A DNA stretch of 26,537 bases from JAAAOZ01 sp964496595 (GTDB taxonomy: Bacteria > Chloroflexota > Anaerolineae > B4-G1 > SLSP01), in assembly GCA_964496595.1 (NCBI GenBank), contig CAZCAI010000060.1, positions 1-26,537 on the forward strand, in the 5' to 3' direction. The notes under the pieces were generated by a model. The model was not told the DNA's origin. It did no database searches and saw only the letters and a list, made by a program, of their open reading frames with translations. Positions 1-7,340 of the stretch are shown in pieces; position 1 is the stretch's first letter; each line of letters opens with the position of its first letter. Position numbers and translations under genes: made by a program.

Positions 1-36
1 TTCCTCGCAGGAGGAAGGTTGGCCGACAGGCCTGTC
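1..36. repeat. Palindromic sequences at the left edge
   Basis: Positions 1-16 form an inverted repeat (TTCCTC, loop GCAG, GAGGAA) and 25-36 are the perfect palindrome GACAGGCCTGTC. No T-tract follows either one, so a terminator is not supported. Most of this motif, GACAGGCCTG, recurs at 3502-3511 inside a coding region. These may belong to a gene or element cut off by the window edge. I see no gene in positions 1-173. Confidence 0.35.
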
Positions 37-112
37 CAGAGGCCTTTAGTCCTCGACCCCCCGAGCCAAATTCATCCGCAATCTTTCACCCAATTCCCCA
101 CATGAGCCTTTT

Positions 113-144
113 ACGAAATACGAAATACGAAATACGCAATACGC
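113..144. repeat. Heptamer tandem array, CGAAATA family
   Basis: Three exact CGAAATA units (114-134) are followed by CGCAATA and a partial CGC. It is AT-richer than the surrounding genes and sits just upstream of the EamA transporter gene. The same family, on the opposite strand, recurs at 8312-8346 and 12247-12274. Confidence 0.85.
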
Positions 145-173
145 TTTACTCTTCATAAATCGGAGGTTTTAAC

Positions 174-1028
174 GTGAACTTATTACTCCTGCTCTTACTG
201 GGTAGCTTATGGGGCACCTCGTTTCTCTTTATCAAGATCATCGTCGGCGAGGTGGGGCCGCTGACGCTGGTAACGGGGCGGCTGGCGCTGGCGACGATCC
301 TGATGTGGGCGATCTTGCTCCTGCGCGGCGAGCGTCCACCGCGCTCGTGGGCGCAGTGGCGGGGGTACGCGATCCTCGGCTTGTTCAACGGCGCGCTGCC
401 CTACAGCCTCATCTCCTGGGGCGAGCAGTACATCCCCAGCGGATGGGCCGCGCTGCTGCAATCCACCACGCCCATCTTTACTATTCTGCTGGCGCACTTC
501 CTGACCGATGATGACCGCGTCACGGGCGAGAAGATCTTTGGTGTGCTGTTGGGATTCGCCGGGGTGGGGATGCTGATGTGGCCGGAGGTACGCGGCGGGA
601 TCAGCGCGTCGCTGTGGGGGCTGCTGGCCATCGTTGGCTCCTCCGTGAGCTACGCCGCCGCCGCGATCTACGCCCGCGAGCACTTCGGCGGCCAATCCCC
701 GATGGTCTCCTCCGCCGGGCAGTTCACGATGGGCCTGGCGCTGATCTTGCCGCTCAGCTTCACCTTCGAGCAGCCCTTCGCGATCACACCGTCCTGGCCG
801 GCGCTGGCGAGCTGGATCGGGCTGGCCGTCCTGGGGACCGTCATCGCTTACGTGATCTACTTCTACCTGATTCAGCGCACCAGCGCGACCTTCGTTACGA
901 TGACGACTTACATCGTGCCCATCAACGGCCTGATTTTGGGCGCGCTCGTTCTGGGCGAAGCAATTAGCCCGATTTTGTTGGTCAGCTTGGGGTTGATCTT
1001 GGGCGGCGTGCTCTTGGTGCGCCAGTGA
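174..1028 (+). CDS. EamA/DMT family membrane transporter
   Basis: This 284-aa protein belongs to the drug/metabolite transporter superfamily. It is almost entirely hydrophobic, compatible with about ten membrane helices in two homologous EamA halves. The first helix carries the family-typical GSLWGTSFLFIK near residues 10-21, and the second half ends with GALVLGE followed by a terminal helix. Length is normal for the family. The start is a GTG at 174, supported by GGAGG at 162-166 with 7-nt spacing. Substrate cannot be predicted; family members export amino acids, metabolites or drugs. The gene stands alone on the plus strand and converges on the BatA-like gene, with only 12 bp between the two stop codons and no evident terminator there. 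Confidence 0.9.
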   Translation: MNLLLLLLLGSLWGTSFLFIKIIVGEVGPLTLVTGRLALATILMWAILLLRGERPPRSWAQWRGYAILGLFNGALPYSLISWGEQYIPSGWAALLQSTTPIFTILLAHFLTDDDRVTGEKIFGVLLGFAGVGMLMWPEVRGGISASLWGLLAIVGSSVSYAAAAIYAREHFGGQSPMVSSAGQFTMGLALILPLSFTFEQPFAITPSWPALASWIGLAVLGTVIAYVIYFYLIQRTSATFVTMTTYIVPINGLILGALVLGEAISPILLVSLGLILGGVLLVRQ

Positions 1029-1040
1029 GAGGCGTGCGCG

Positions 1041-2048
1041 TCACGGCAGCGTGCGGAAGAGGGTGCGGCGGAGCAGCCATTCGATCAGCAGGAGCGCCAG
1101 CGCGGGGATGAGCACCCAGGCGGCCAACTCCTTGTAGCGGGTGAAGATCTGCACCTCGACCTCCGATTTTTCCATCTCGTTGATCTGGTCGTAGATCTGA
1201 CGCAGGCCCTCGGTGTCGGTGGCGCGGAAGTAGAGCGCTCCGGTCTGATCGGCGATGGTCTGGAGCGTCTCCTCGTCAATCTCGCTCTCGATCATCTGCG
1301 TGGTTTTGCCAAAGAGCGTGTCCACGGGGAAGGGGACCTTGCCCGGTTTGCCCATGCCGATGGTGTAGACTTTCACGTCGAGGGCGGCAGCGGCCTGGGC
1401 GGCGGTGAGCGGGTCGATTTCACCGGCGTTATTGACCCCATCGGTCAGGAGGATGATGACGCGGCTCTTGGCGTCGCTCTCCTGGAGCATCGCCGTGGCC
1501 TGCGCCACGCCCATCCCGATGGCGGTGCCGTCGTCCAGCCCCAGCTCCGGCGCCAGATCGACCTCGGCCAGCAGGCGGCGCAGCACGTCGTAATCGAAGG
1601 TCGGCGGGCATTGACTGAACGCCTCGCGGGCGAAGACCACGATGCCGATGCGGTCGTACTGCCGCTCGGCGATAAACTCGCGGATCACCTGCTTGGCCGC
1701 CGCCAGCCGATTTTGCGGCTCGAAATCCAACGCGGCCATACTGCCGGAGATATCCACCGCCAGCACAATATCGACGCCGCGCCCGCGAATGATCTCCCGC
1801 TCGCGGCTGGCCTGGGGCCGCGCCACGGCGACGATGAGCAGCGCCAACGTCAGCAGGCGCAGCGTCGTGGGCAGCCATCGCAGGCGCGCGCGCAGAGAAA
1901 TCGGCAGATCGGCTACCAATCGCACATCGGAGTATCGCACCGCCGGCGCGCTGGCGCGCTTCGTCCGTGCTCGCCGCCAGAGATAGCCGCCCAGCGCGGG
2001 CACGAGTGGGAGCAACAACAGCAACCACGGATTCGCAAAGTGTAGCAT
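1041..2048 (-). CDS. batA: BatA-like membrane-anchored VWA protein
   Basis: This 335-aa protein has the BatA/BatB layout: an N-terminal hydrophobic helix (about residues 8-24), a second helix ending in VAVARPQ (about 63-79), a von Willebrand factor A domain (about 92-280) and a C-terminal helix (about 310-328). The MIDAS metal site appears complete: D99-S101-S103, T175 and D203 in LLTDGVNN. In Bat loci such proteins are thought to form envelope complexes acted on by MoxR. It is the last gene of the minus-strand block, 44 bp downstream of the desaturase. In canonical loci BatA directly follows MoxR, DUF58 and the DUF4381-type gene; here a 95-aa gene and a desaturase intervene. The ATG at 2048 has no close Shine-Dalgarno sequence. 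Confidence 0.87.
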   Translation of the reverse strand: MLHFANPWLLLLLPLVPALGGYLWRRARTKRASAPAVRYSDVRLVADLPISLRARLRWLPTTLRLLTLALLIVAVARPQASREREIIRGRGVDIVLAVDISGSMAALDFEPQNRLAAAKQVIREFIAERQYDRIGIVVFAREAFSQCPPTFDYDVLRRLLAEVDLAPELGLDDGTAIGMGVAQATAMLQESDAKSRVIILLTDGVNNAGEIDPLTAAQAAAALDVKVYTIGMGKPGKVPFPVDTLFGKTTQMIESEIDEETLQTIADQTGALYFRATDTEGLRQIYDQINEMEKSEVEVQIFTRYKELAAWVLIPALALLLIEWLLRRTLFRTLP

Positions 2049-2092
2049 CTAACGGATGTGCCCTTCCATGTAGTTTGTCGAGTAGAATCGCA

Positions 2093-3091
2093 TCACGCCG
2101 GAAGCGTGCGCAGATCGCGGAAGCTGATCAGTTTATGCTGCTGCTCGTCATAGAGATCGAGCCAGGCGCAGCGCAGGCTTTCTCTGATCGTGAGCGGTGG
2201 CACCTCTTGCAGCGCGGGAATCTCTTCGTAGCATTGTTGCAGATTGTAGTTGGGGATGCGCGCGCGGAGATGGTGGATGTGGTGGAAGCCGATGTTGCCG
2301 CTGAACCATTGGAGCACGGGCGGCAGCTTGTAGTAGGAACTGCCTTCCAGTGCGGCGCGCATGCGATCCCAATCCTCATGGCGCGCCCAATAGACGGACT
2401 CGAATTGATGTTGGACGTAGAAGAGCCAGATGCCGACGGCGCCCGCGATGAGAATGACGGGCAGTTGCACCAGCACGTAGGTGCGGAATCCGATGGTGAG
2501 GCTGGCGATGACGATGATGGTCAGGATCGCGAGGTCAGTAAGATAGACACTGCGGCGGTCACGGGCGTTAGCGATCTCCGAGGAGGGGAAGCGGGACATC
2601 ACGAGGAACATCCACGCTGGCCCCAGCCCGAACGTGACGAGCGGGTGCCGGATGAAGCGGTAAGCGAGCTGCTGCCGGCGGGGCGCGGCCCGGTATTCGG
2701 CGACGGTCATCGTCCACACATCCCCAACGCCGCGCCGGTCGAGATCCCCGGCGGTGGCGTGATGGATGCCGTGCGAGTGACGCCACTCATCGAAAGGCGT
2801 GAAGGTCAAAATCCCCGTTACATAACCGGTGATCGTGTTCGCGAACTGTGAGGCGAAGAACGAACCGTGGGTGCAATCGTGGAAGATGATGAAGGTGCGC
2901 ACCAGAAACAGTCCTGCAACTACAGCGAGCGCCAACGTAAGCCAATACGAGTAGCCCTGGTGCACGGTATAGATCATCAAGTAGAGCAGGAGCGCGTACG
3001 GAATCAGCGTGTTCGCCAACTGCCACAGTGCTTTGCCGCGATGCGGCGTCTCGTACTTCTTGAGCTTTTTCATCAACGTTGCGTCGCTCAT
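2093..3091 (-). CDS. Membrane fatty-acid desaturase
   Basis: This 332-aa integral membrane desaturase carries all three histidine boxes of the di-iron family: HDCTH (71-75), HGIHH (107-111) and HHIHH (270-274). Helices flank them at about residues 29-42, 50-70, 185-200 and 205-227. The C-terminal segment PNYNLQQCYEE followed by PPLTIRESL resembles the omega-6/DesA-like group. The expected role is introducing a double bond into lipid acyl chains with an electron donor and oxygen; regiospecificity cannot be read from sequence. The start is secure: AAAGGAGG lies 5 nt before the ATG. Its place between Bat genes, on the same strand with 44 bp to BatA, suggests co-transcription and a link to the membrane. 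The strong ribosome-binding site would allow independent translation. Confidence 0.92.
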   Translation of the reverse strand: MSDATLMKKLKKYETPHRGKALWQLANTLIPYALLLYLMIYTVHQGYSYWLTLALAVVAGLFLVRTFIIFHDCTHGSFFASQFANTITGYVTGILTFTPFDEWRHSHGIHHATAGDLDRRGVGDVWTMTVAEYRAAPRRQQLAYRFIRHPLVTFGLGPAWMFLVMSRFPSSEIANARDRRSVYLTDLAILTIIVIASLTIGFRTYVLVQLPVILIAGAVGIWLFYVQHQFESVYWARHEDWDRMRAALEGSSYYKLPPVLQWFSGNIGFHHIHHLRARIPNYNLQQCYEEIPALQEVPPLTIRESLRCAWLDLYDEQQHKLISFRDLRTLPA

Positions 3092-3118
3092 CCCTACCTC
3101 CTTTGCACTAATCTTGCG

Positions 3119-3130
3119 CTAAAATTTTAG
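3119..3130. repeat. Perfect AT palindrome spanning a stop codon
   Basis: CTAAAATTTTAG is a perfect 12-bp palindrome that contains the TAA stop of the 95-aa gene. It could be a weak operator or chance; no function is supported. Confidence 0.3.
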
Positions 3131-3414
3131 GTCTGGAGGAAACCTTCCCCAGCTTCCCTTCTCATCTCCTGATAAATCTCATATTTGTTGGCCCAACGCA
3201 TAAACTCGATGCTATCGCCCATCTCGCCGCGTTCAAAGCGCTCGTGGAAAGTTTGCGAGTCCATCTTATGGCGCATTTCGTATTGAGTTAATTCCCGGAC
3301 TACGCGGACGAAATCCTCAATGGGGGCAGCGTTTTCCAAAGATTCCTTCAGAATCGCTTGGAGTTGTTCACTTGACCCCGGCATAGTCTGAGGGGTGAAT
3401 GTGATGACCGGCAT
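3127..3414 (-). CDS. Small hypothetical protein, related to the 71-aa protein at 7341
   Basis: A 95-aa soluble, helix-rich acidic protein of unknown function. Its C-terminal half carries MD-x3-F-x3-F-E-x-G-x-M-x-D (residues 51-67), then a tryptophan (W74) and YEIYQEM. The same spaced pattern occurs in the 71-aa protein encoded at 7341-7556, so the two look like paralogues of one small-protein family. From memory, proteins of this look often occur as the small partner in two-gene toxin-antitoxin-like pairs, but no recognisable partner is adjacent here. The ATG at 3414 is preceded by GAGG about 10 nt upstream. It lies between the BatD/DUF4381-like gene and the desaturase, all on one strand. The function call is weak; that it is a real gene is likely. 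Confidence 0.7.
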   Translation of the reverse strand: MPVITFTPQTMPGSSEQLQAILKESLENAAPIEDFVRVVRELTQYEMRHKMDSQTFHERFERGEMGDSIEFMRWANKYEIYQEMRREAGEGFLQT

Positions 3415-3454
3415 AGCTGATTTCCTCGTAAGGCGCTATATTTAGAATTACGGG

Positions 3455-3501
3455 TTGCTATTCGCAATTCATAATTCATCATTCATCATTCGCAATTCAT
3501 C
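3455..3501. repeat. Heptamer tandem array, ATTCATC family
   Basis: Six heptamers fill 3460-3501: ATTCGCA, ATTCATA, ATTCATC twice, ATTCGCA, ATTCATC. On the minus strand the array supplies the last codons and stop (3469-3471) of the membrane protein gene. The leading TTGCTATTCGC (3455-3465) recurs in the same orientation at 4548-4558, at the other end of that gene. Confidence 0.9.
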
Positions 3502-4584
3502 GACAGGCCTGGTGAGGTCCACAAAGCGCCGGGCCGAGGATAACATCGCGTAGGCTGCTGTTGCCGTGGGCGTGAACTTGGCGAATTTGACCAGATCAGC
3601 TTCATTGAACAGATCGCGTAGCAGTGAACGTGCCTCGTGGCTGGATATGGTTTTACGCAGATCGCGCAGCAACTCGTAGGTGGTGCGATCTAAGGCGGGC
3701 ACGTCGTAGCGGCGCTCGATGTAGGCGCGTAGGCACGCGGTCACGAGCGAAGTGTGGCGCTTGAAGGCACCCTCGGCGGGCAGATCCAACGCCGCGATGC
3801 GATCCAGTTCCTCGTAGGCGATCACCTCGGCAGGGCGGTCATCCACCGGCTCTGGCGTTGCCTCGATCACGGCCTCTTTTTGCCGGCGTGGCAACTTATC
3901 CCAGAGCCAACGTCCGCCCACGTACAGGAGCGGCCCGGCCACGAGACCCGCCAAAATCCACGGCCAGATGGGCGGGCGGGGCAATTCCGCCTGGGGCTTG
4001 AGATCGCGCTTCTCTATTGGCGTTTCGGGGTTCTCCGGCGTGGGCAACACACTCTCGATTTGCACCGTCACGGGCTGCGGCGTGATCGAGTGCGAAGCGC
4101 CGTTGGTGTTTGTGTAGGTGATGGTGGTGGCGGGCGTCTCGTGCTGGCCCGGCGACCAGAGCACAACGGTGGTGGAGAGCACGTGCGTCGTCCGCATCCC
4201 TTCATCCTCCGGCTCCTCGACGGTCGTGCTCTGCGCGCGCACTTCGAAATCGCCCCACTGCTTCGGCGGCTCCGGCAACTCTGGCAGCGTGACCTCCACA
4301 TCCGCCGGGGCGAGCACGCGCAAGCGCAGCGCTATGGGATCTCCAACCGTCCAGCCTCCCTCCGGCGGCACATCGCGCTCCCAGAAGGCGGAGACAGGTG
4401 GTGTGTCCTGGGCAGCGACGGGGTTGGAGGCGAGGATTAAGGATTGAGGATTAAGAATTAAGGATTGAGAACTGAGGATTAAGGAAAAGGCAAGCAGGAT
4501 GACGATTCGAGCGAGGCGGCTGTGATGGATGATGCAGGATATGATATTTGCTATTCGCCATTCCTCATTCTTCATTCGTTTCAT
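3469..4584 (-). CDS. BatD/DUF4381-like membrane protein with repeat-encoded leader
   Basis: This 371-aa protein has a leader with a hydrophobic stretch (about 25-52) ending near VAAQD, a beta-rich extracytoplasmic region (about 60-190), a membrane helix after residues PPIWPW (about 205-225) and a cytoplasmic helical region (about 255-365). The helical part resembles the C-terminal part of the BatD encoded at 8353-10167. Position after MoxR and DUF58 matches the slot usually held by DUF4381 proteins. The start ATG overlaps the DUF58 stop by 4 bp (ATGA), indicating translational coupling. Oddly, residues 34-51 are encoded by a 7-bp tandem array that yields SLILSSQ, SLILNPQ and SLILASN, and further arrays encode the first residues and the last few before the stop. 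No alternative ATG or GTG start lies downstream within the leader. Confidence 0.75.
   Translation of the reverse strand: MKRMKNEEWRIANIISCIIHHSRLARIVILLAFSLILSSQSLILNPQSLILASNPVAAQDTPPVSAFWERDVPPEGGWTVGDPIALRLRVLAPADVEVTLPELPEPPKQWGDFEVRAQSTTVEEPEDEGMRTTHVLSTTVVLWSPGQHETPATTITYTNTNGASHSITPQPVTVQIESVLPTPENPETPIEKRDLKPQAELPRPPIWPWILAGLVAGPLLYVGGRWLWDKLPRRQKEAVIEATPEPVDDRPAEVIAYEELDRIAALDLPAEGAFKRHTSLVTACLRAYIERRYDVPALDRTTYELLRDLRKTISSHEARSLLRDLFNEADLVKFAKFTPTATAAYAMLSSARRFVDLTRPVDELRMMNDEL
4434..4482. repeat. Heptamer tandem array, GGATTAA family, inside a signal-peptide region
   Basis: Seven units of 7 bp: GGATTAA, GGATTGA, GGATTAA, GAATTAA, GGATTGA, GAACTGA, GGATTAA. Differences between units are all A/G or C/T transitions. 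Because three heptamers equal seven codons, the minus strand reads as a seven-residue peptide repeat in the leader of the membrane protein. Confidence 0.92.
4548..4584. repeat. Heptamer array of the ATTCG/ATTCAT family at a gene junction
   Basis: Units CTATTCG, CCATTCC, TCATTCT and TCATTCG (4551-4578) lead into TTTCAT. The array carries the start codon of the membrane protein gene (complement of 4582-4584). CATTCGTTTCAT (4573-4584) recurs exactly at 12288-12299. Confidence 0.8.
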
Positions 4585-5477
4585 CGCCGAAACCTCCGCG
4601 CGCGCGATTTGAAGAAGGCCAGGAGCGGTTCGACGTAATCCTCGCCGACGGTGACATCGATGTGATCGACCTGGGCGTGGCGGAAGAGGGCGTCGCGAGC
4701 CTCCCGCTGTTCGGCGGCCTGCATCGCGAAGGCCGACCGCCAGGCGGGGTTGCTGCTATCGACGTAAACGCGCTGCCCGGTCTCCGCATCCTCCAGCGCG
4801 ACGAGGCCCACGTCCGGCCACTGCATCTCGCGCGGATCGGTGATGCTCACGGCGACGAGATCGTGGCGGCGATTGGTGACCAACAGCGCGCGCTCGTAGG
4901 GGGAATGATGGTGCTGCGGCAGCAGAAAATCGGAGATCAGGAAGACGATAGCGTGGCGATTGAGCGTGTGGTTCAGGCGATCCAACGCGCCGGTGATGTC
5001 GGTGCCGTGCCCTGTCGGCTCGAAGGCCAGCAACTCGCGGATCAGGCGGAGCACGTGGCGGCGGCCCTTCCGCGGCGGGATGTGTAGCTCGATCTGGTCG
5101 GTGAAGGCCAGCAGGCCGACCTTGTCGTTGTTGGTGATGGCGGAGAAGGCCAGCACCGCGCCCAACTCGGCGGCCAACTCGCGCTTGAAGCGGCGGGTGG
5201 TGCCGAACAGACCCGACGCGCTGGCGTCGAAGGCCAACATCACGGTTAGTTCCCGCTCCTCCACGTAGCGCTTGACGTAGGGCGCGCCCATCCGCGCCGT
5301 CACGTTCCAGTCGATGGTGCGGATCTCGTCCCCCGGCTGGTAGGCGCGCACCTCATCGAACTCCATCCCGCGCCCCTTGAAGATAGCCTGATACTCCCCG
5401 GCGAAGCTGTCGTTCACCAGGCGGCGCGTGCGGATTTCGATGCGGCGAATGGTGCGGATTAGCTCGGAACTAAGCAT
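4581..5477 (-). CDS. DUF58 domain protein of the Bat/MoxR locus
   Basis: A 298-aa protein with the DUF58 signature G-R-G-M-E-F-D-E-V-R-A-Y-Q-P-G-D (35-50) followed by IDWNVTAR (55-62) and YVKRYVEERE (67-76). A VWA-like fold follows, with AFDASAS (82-88), GTD in GHGTDITG, and ISDF as likely metal-site motifs. DUF58 proteins regularly accompany MoxR ATPases and are presumed partners or substrates; the biochemical role is unknown. The ATG at 5477 follows AAGGA by about 10 nt. It lies 40 bp downstream of MoxR and overlaps the next gene by 4 bp, so MoxR, DUF58 and the membrane protein are probably one transcription unit. Confidence 0.92.
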   Translation of the reverse strand: MLSSELIRTIRRIEIRTRRLVNDSFAGEYQAIFKGRGMEFDEVRAYQPGDEIRTIDWNVTARMGAPYVKRYVEERELTVMLAFDASASGLFGTTRRFKRELAAELGAVLAFSAITNNDKVGLLAFTDQIELHIPPRKGRRHVLRLIRELLAFEPTGHGTDITGALDRLNHTLNRHAIVFLISDFLLPQHHHSPYERALLVTNRRHDLVAVSITDPREMQWPDVGLVALEDAETGQRVYVDSSNPAWRSAFAMQAAEQREARDALFRHAQVDHIDVTVGEDYVEPLLAFFKSRARRFRR

Positions 5478-5489
5478 AAATCGTGAATC

Positions 5490-5513
5490 CTTGGCGACTT
5501 TGCGGCTTGGCGT
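5490..5513. repeat. Octamer tandem array between MoxR and DUF58 genes
   Basis: Three 8-bp units, CTTGGCGA, CTTTGCGG and CTTGGCGT, fill most of the 40-bp gap between the two genes. It is similar in style to the heptamer arrays but with a different period and sequence. Confidence 0.65.
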
Positions 5514-5517
5514 GCCC

Positions 5518-6510
5518 CTATGGCACTTCGACGTGGTCTAAAATCTGGCGGACGATCTCCGTCGCGGTGATGTCCTCGGCCTCGGCCTCGTAGGTGACGA
5601 TGACGCGGTGCTGCATCACGTCCACGGCGACCTGTTTGATGTCCTCCGGGATGACGTAGCCGCGCCCTTGCAGGAAGGCGTGTGCTTTCGCCGCCTTGAT
5701 GAGATAGATGGTCGCGCGCGGCGACGCCCCGTAATCGATGAGCGGCGTCAGGTTGGGGAGGCCGTGCGCTTCCGGCTCGCGCGTGGCGAAGATGAGATCC
5801 AACACGTACTCCTGAATCTTCTCATCGACGTAGATGGTGCGCGTGACCTCGCGCGCGTGGAGGATCTGCGCGGGCGTGACGATGGGCGCGACCGGCGGCA
5901 GCGGCTCGCCCGTCATCCGCCGGAGCACCACGCGTTCCTCATCCCGGCTGGGATAGGTGATGACGACCTTGAGCATGAAGCGATCCACCTGGGCCTCCGG
6001 CAGGGGGTAGGTGCCCTCCTGCTCGATGGGATTCTGCGTGGCTAACACCAGGAAGGGTTCGTCTAAAAAGTAGGTCGTCTCTCCAATCGTGACCTGGCGC
6101 TCCTGCATCGCCTCCAACAAGGCGCTCTGCACCTTCGCCGGCGCGCGATTGATCTCGTCGGCCAGGATCAAATTGGCGAAGAGCGGCCCCTGGCGCGGCG
6201 TGAACTCGCCCGTGCGCGGATTGTAAATCTGCGTGCCGATGAGATCGGCGGGCAGTAGATCCGGCGTGAATTGGATGCGCTGGAAGCTGGCCTGGATCGC
6301 ATCCGAGAGTGTGCTCACGGAGAGCGTCTTCGCCAGCCCCGGCACGCCCTCGATGAGGATGTGGCCATCCGCCAGCAGGCCGATCAGCAGCCGTTGAATG
6401 AGCCGCTCCTGCCCGACGATGACCTTGCCGATCTCGGCCACCAGATCCTGGACGAAGACGGCTTCCTGCCGGACGCGCTCGTTAATCTCTTGAATGGTGT
6501 TTTCTTCCAT
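5518..6510 (-). CDS. moxR: MoxR family AAA+ ATPase
   Basis: A 330-aa MoxR-type ATPase. Walker A is GVPGLAKT (55-62), Walker B LILADE (114-119) with the family-typical INRAPAKVQSALLEAM after it, sensor 1 is ATQN (157-160), and DRFM follows at about 176-179. A C-terminal helical lid (about 230-330) contains GASPRA. MoxR proteins act as chaperone-like remodelling ATPases, commonly on VWA proteins encoded nearby; that role is inferred here from the neighbouring BatA, BatB and DUF58 genes. The ATG at 6510 is chosen because GAGGAG (6520-6525) lies 9 nt upstream. An in-frame ATG seven codons earlier (6531) would overlap the upstream protease gene. The chosen start leaves 13 bp after the protease stop. 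Confidence 0.95.
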   Translation of the reverse strand: MEENTIQEINERVRQEAVFVQDLVAEIGKVIVGQERLIQRLLIGLLADGHILIEGVPGLAKTLSVSTLSDAIQASFQRIQFTPDLLPADLIGTQIYNPRTGEFTPRQGPLFANLILADEINRAPAKVQSALLEAMQERQVTIGETTYFLDEPFLVLATQNPIEQEGTYPLPEAQVDRFMLKVVITYPSRDEERVVLRRMTGEPLPPVAPIVTPAQILHAREVTRTIYVDEKIQEYVLDLIFATREPEAHGLPNLTPLIDYGASPRATIYLIKAAKAHAFLQGRGYVIPEDIKQVAVDVMQHRVIVTYEAEAEDITATEIVRQILDHVEVP

Positions 6511-6523
6511 AAAGTGTAACTCC

Positions 6524-6910
6524 TCACGCATCTAAAATTTCGACCATCGCTGCTTGTCCATCCAGCAACAAGCGCAAGCGATTGATGACATTACGTCCCA
6601 AAATCAACTCGTCGCCTATCGTATCACCGACTACTGACACAGCGGACAATCTCGTGGTTCCTATGGTAAGCGAAATGGCATACATTGTTATCGTGCGTCG
6701 TTCTCCCCATTGACTTCTCAGGATTGCTTGATCAACCTTCGCTGCTCTGACTTCTTGCAAGTATGTGATAGGAATCATTGTTCCATCTGCGCCGGTATCG
6801 ATCAGAGCCTCGAATGGTCCAAGGGACGGCGCAGCGCCAGGCGAACCTAATGTTACTTTGACGACAGGCGCTGCCGGGAAATAGTGCGTGCTATATGGAT
6901 AAAAATTCAT
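6524..6910 (-). CDS. Retropepsin-like (clan AA) aspartyl protease
   Basis: A 128-aa single-domain protein with the retroviral-type aspartyl protease signature: ALIDTGADGTMIP (35-47) with catalytic D38-T39-G40, and the later hydrophobic-hydrophobic-Gly element ELILGRNVI (101-109). This is the size of a monomer that would dimerise to build the active site. No signal peptide is evident, so it is probably cytoplasmic. Its ATG overlaps the upstream ribbon-helix-helix/DUF5678-like gene by 4 bp (ATGA), so the two are translationally coupled; I recall such pairs as common in Chloroflexota and cyanobacteria. It has no known place in Bat loci. Substrate unknown. Confidence 0.85.
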   Translation of the reverse strand: MNFYPYSTHYFPAAPVVKVTLGSPGAAPSLGPFEALIDTGADGTMIPITYLQEVRAAKVDQAILRSQWGERRTITMYAISLTIGTTRLSAVSVVGDTIGDELILGRNVINRLRLLLDGQAAMVEILDA

Positions 6911-7281
6911 CGCGCAGATTCCAATCGTGGACTTGGCGCACGTAATTCTAACACCGGATTTGAAGTAACTTGTCGGATGAGCACTGGGGTATTGCCAAAA
7001 CGTGCCTGTATCCGTAAGAATAACGCCTCGAACGCTTCATCGGAATCCACGACACGTTCATTGTGGATGGCCACAAACTTTCCTAAATATTGATCCACAA
7101 GTTGAGGGTGTAACCGCTCAAAAGCGCGTATTTCCCTTGATAACTTCTGATTATCTAGAAGTTCTAGATGTTCTCGTACTGCTTCATTGACAAAGTCCTG
7201 GACTGTTTCCCCTTCCTCTTGAACGAAACGATGGACTTTGGCAGCCAATTCAGGCGTAAGCTCGATTTCATTTACGCTCAT
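6907..7281 (-). CDS. Ribbon-helix-helix-like plus DUF5678-like small protein
   Basis: A 124-aa protein. Residues 1-45 read like a CopG-type ribbon-helix-helix or related antitoxin DNA-binding segment (ELTPELAAKVHRFV, then VQDFVNEAVREHLE). Residues about 60-105 resemble DUF5678, with QYLGKFVAIHNERVVDSDE followed by PVLIRQV. The ATG at 7281 has AAAGGAAG a few nt upstream. It overlaps the protease gene by 4 bp. The coupling suggests an adaptor, regulator or substrate for the protease. A toxin-antitoxin reading is possible but a protease is not a usual toxin here. Family assignment is from pattern memory only. Confidence 0.7.
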   Translation of the reverse strand: MSVNEIELTPELAAKVHRFVQEEGETVQDFVNEAVREHLELLDNQKLSREIRAFERLHPQLVDQYLGKFVAIHNERVVDSDEAFEALFLRIQARFGNTPVLIRQVTSNPVLELRAPSPRLESAR

Positions 7282-7340
7282 TTCTATCTTCCTTTCAACT
7301 GCTTTTTACACAAAGCTGCTTTGGATTACGATGAAGTATC

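Noticed and set aside
3455..4584. Insertion sequence carrying the membrane protein
   Set aside because: Direct repeats flank the gene, but there is no transposase and no terminal inverted repeat, and the gene fits its Bat operon slot.
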